Below, one piece after another: positions 13,826 to 14,657 of a stretch of 14,657 nt of DNA. A model generated the notes under the pieces. The model did no database searches. It worked only from the letters and a program-made list of their open reading frames with translations, and was not told where the DNA came from. Position 1 is the first letter of the stretch. The number at the start of each line of letters is the position of its first letter. Origin of the DNA: Clostridium sp. CAG:590 (lineage in GTDB: Bacteria; Bacillota; Clostridia; Lachnospirales; Lachnospiraceae); assembly GCA_000431135.1 (NCBI GenBank), contig HF987845.1, positions 10,490-25,146 on the forward strand, in the 5' to 3' direction. The translations under genes were made by a program, and so were the position numbers.

Positions 13826-14437
13826 ATGGATATACAATTCCGGAAACTGTCGGATGAGGAGATTGTAAGATTAGCTCAAGATGGAGATCAGGATGCAACC
13901 GAATATATATTAAAAAAGTATTCACCACTTGTGAAAAAGTCAATTCGTACCCTCTATTTGATCGGTGCAGATACGGAAGATCTGTCACAGGAGGGAATGA
14001 TTGGGTTATTTAAAGCGGTAAGGAATTATGAATCCGGGGAGAATGCATCTTTTTATACATTTGCCAAATTATGCATTGACAGACAGATTTATAGTGCAAT
14101 CAAAGCATCTAACCGTAAAAAACACTCTCCGCTTAATTCCTATATTTCTTTCTATACCAAAGGAAACGAGGAAGCAGAGCTGATCGATAATCTCGAAGCG
14201 GGAAGCAGTTCTAATCCGGAACATGTGATATTAGATCAGGAGAATACTTCACGGATCGAAGAACTGTTAGAAGTGCATCTGAGTAAAATGGAAAAAGAGA
14301 TATTGCCTTTGTATTTAGAAGGAATGCCTTATATTGAAATTGCCGCCCGCATTGGGAAAAAGACAAAATCAATTGATAATGCAATACAAAGAATACGGGA
14401 CAAAGTAAAAAAATTGTATTTGGAATCCGGAAAGTGA
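13826..14437 (+). CDS. sigH: RNA polymerase sigma factor SigH (sigma-30, Spo0H family)
   Basis: A 203-residue sigma-70 family factor. Region 2 is visible as DEEIVRLAQDGDQDATEYILKKY and the core-binding DLSQEGMIGLFKAVRNYE (52-69). The -10-recognising FYTFAKLCIDRQIYSAIKASNRKKH follows. Region 4 ends with the helix-turn-helix YIEIAARIGKKTKSIDNAIQR (169-189). This matches the SigH pattern (KSIDNA[IL]QR). In Bacillus, sigH controls the transition to stationary phase, competence and early sporulation; in gut Clostridia the role is less clear. GAGGAG at 13814-13819 lies six bases before the ATG. The order cysS-mrnC-rlmB-x-sigH supports the assignment. Slightly shorter than the Bacillus protein. Confidence 0.92.
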   Translation: MDIQFRKLSDEEIVRLAQDGDQDATEYILKKYSPLVKKSIRTLYLIGADTEDLSQEGMIGLFKAVRNYESGENASFYTFAKLCIDRQIYSAIKASNRKKHSPLNSYISFYTKGNEEAELIDNLEAGSSSNPEHVILDQENTSRIEELLEVHLSKMEKEILPLYLEGMPYIEIAARIGKKTKSIDNAIQRIRDKVKKLYLESGK

Positions 14438-14446
14438 AAAAAGTAC

Positions 14447-14475
14447 TTTACAAACAAATGATATTTTGATATTAT
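14447..14475 (+). promoter_or_regulatory. Promoter of the tRNA-Thr gene
   Basis: TTTACA (14447-14452), a 17-base spacer, then TATTAT (14470-14475). Transcription would start near 14482, about 13 bases before the mature tRNA. Confidence 0.7.
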
Positions 14476-14494
14476 AGACAAGTCGTTATGACAA

Positions 14495-14567
14495 GCTGGC
14501 GTGGCACAGTCGGTAGCGCACCTCATTGGTAGTGAGGAGGTCACGGGTTCGATTCCCGTCGCTAGCT
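14495..14567 (+). tRNA. tRNA-Thr (anticodon GGT)
   Basis: 73 bases fold as a cloverleaf. The acceptor GCTGGCG pairs with CGCTAGC (one G-U), the anticodon stem is CCTCA/TGAGG around the loop TTGGTAG with GGT at 14528-14530, and the T arm is ACGGG-TTCGATT-CCCGT. The D stem GCAC/GCGC has one A-C mismatch. CCA is not encoded. GGT reads Thr codons ACC and ACT. Confidence 0.95.
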
Positions 14568-14578
14568 TTAAGTAGAAT

Positions 14579-14620
14579 AAGCGTTAATCCTTATAAATCA
14601 AGGGTTGGCGTTTATTTTTT
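14579..14620 (+). terminator. Terminator of the tRNA gene
   Basis: AAGCGTTAATCCTT (14579-14592) pairs along its full length with AAGGGTTGGCGTTT (14600-14613) if four G-U pairs are allowed, with a seven-base loop. Six T follow at 14615-14620. The remaining bases to the window end hold no recognisable gene. Confidence 0.82.
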
Positions 14621-14657
14621 GTTTTAAGGTGATGTTTAACTCGCTTGTTTTATTTAT

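Noticed and set aside
13184..13837. Long minus-strand open frame of 217 codons, Val/Ser-rich, opposite the membrane protein gene
   Set aside because: It mirrors the Thr/Glu low-complexity codons of the plus-strand gene; no ribosome binding site, no domain, and it overlaps a gene with clear layout and synteny.

Overview
The window reads as a low-to-moderate GC Gram-positive (Firmicutes/Clostridia) chromosome, most likely a Lachnospiraceae member. The grounds are AGGAGG-type ribosome binding sites, TTGACA/TATAAT-type promoters, a DUF4250 micro-protein gene, clostridial-style argJ and PepD, and the conserved block cysS-mrnC-rlmB-(x)-sigH. There are no insertion sequences, prophage genes, CRISPR arrays or toxin-like cassettes. 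This is core chromosome, with a few locally odd features.

Left part (1-2846): the 3' portion of an NfeD-family membrane protein gene is followed by its SPFH/band-7 partner, as in classic nfeD-stomatin operons. A hairpin terminator comes next, and its T-tract directly abuts the Shine-Dalgarno of an AI-2E-family permease gene. The permease gene ends in a strong hairpin that probably terminates transcription from both sides.

Middle part (2867-5919): a small XRE-type regulator on the minus strand has an apparently damaged helix-turn-helix and start. It is divergent from a secreted transglutaminase-like protein. A 59-residue DUF4250 gene on the minus strand (4216-4395) fills most of the apparent gap at 4153-4564. 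It is divergent from argJ, and both have good sigma-A promoters back to back. argJ stands alone, without argC/B/D, and ends in a strong terminator.

Next (5920-10334): a FabK/nitronate-monooxygenase-like flavoprotein with a cysteine cluster near its C-terminus has its own promoter, preceded by an AT-rich palindrome, and its own terminator. It is followed by a compact pepD-ispF-acetyltransferase run. IspF has a Cys-rich tail, and only a single in-frame TAA separates it from the acetyltransferase.

Right part (10362-14657): a near-consensus promoter drives cysS-mrnC-rlmB-unknown membrane protein-sigH. This is followed by a tRNA-Thr(GGT) gene with its own promoter and terminator. The layout keeps the skeleton of the Bacillus ispD-ispF-gltX-cysE-cysS-mrnC-rlmB-yacP-sigH region. 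Here an acetyltransferase stands where gltX-cysE would be, and a Thr/Glu-tailed membrane protein stands where yacP (rae1) would be.

I do not see a clear new multi-gene system. The points most worth a second look are the XRE regulator with a four-residue gap in its HTH and an ATA codon at the expected start, the IspF Cys tail with its stop-only junction, the Cys cluster and upstream palindrome of the flavoprotein, and the sigH-linked membrane protein.
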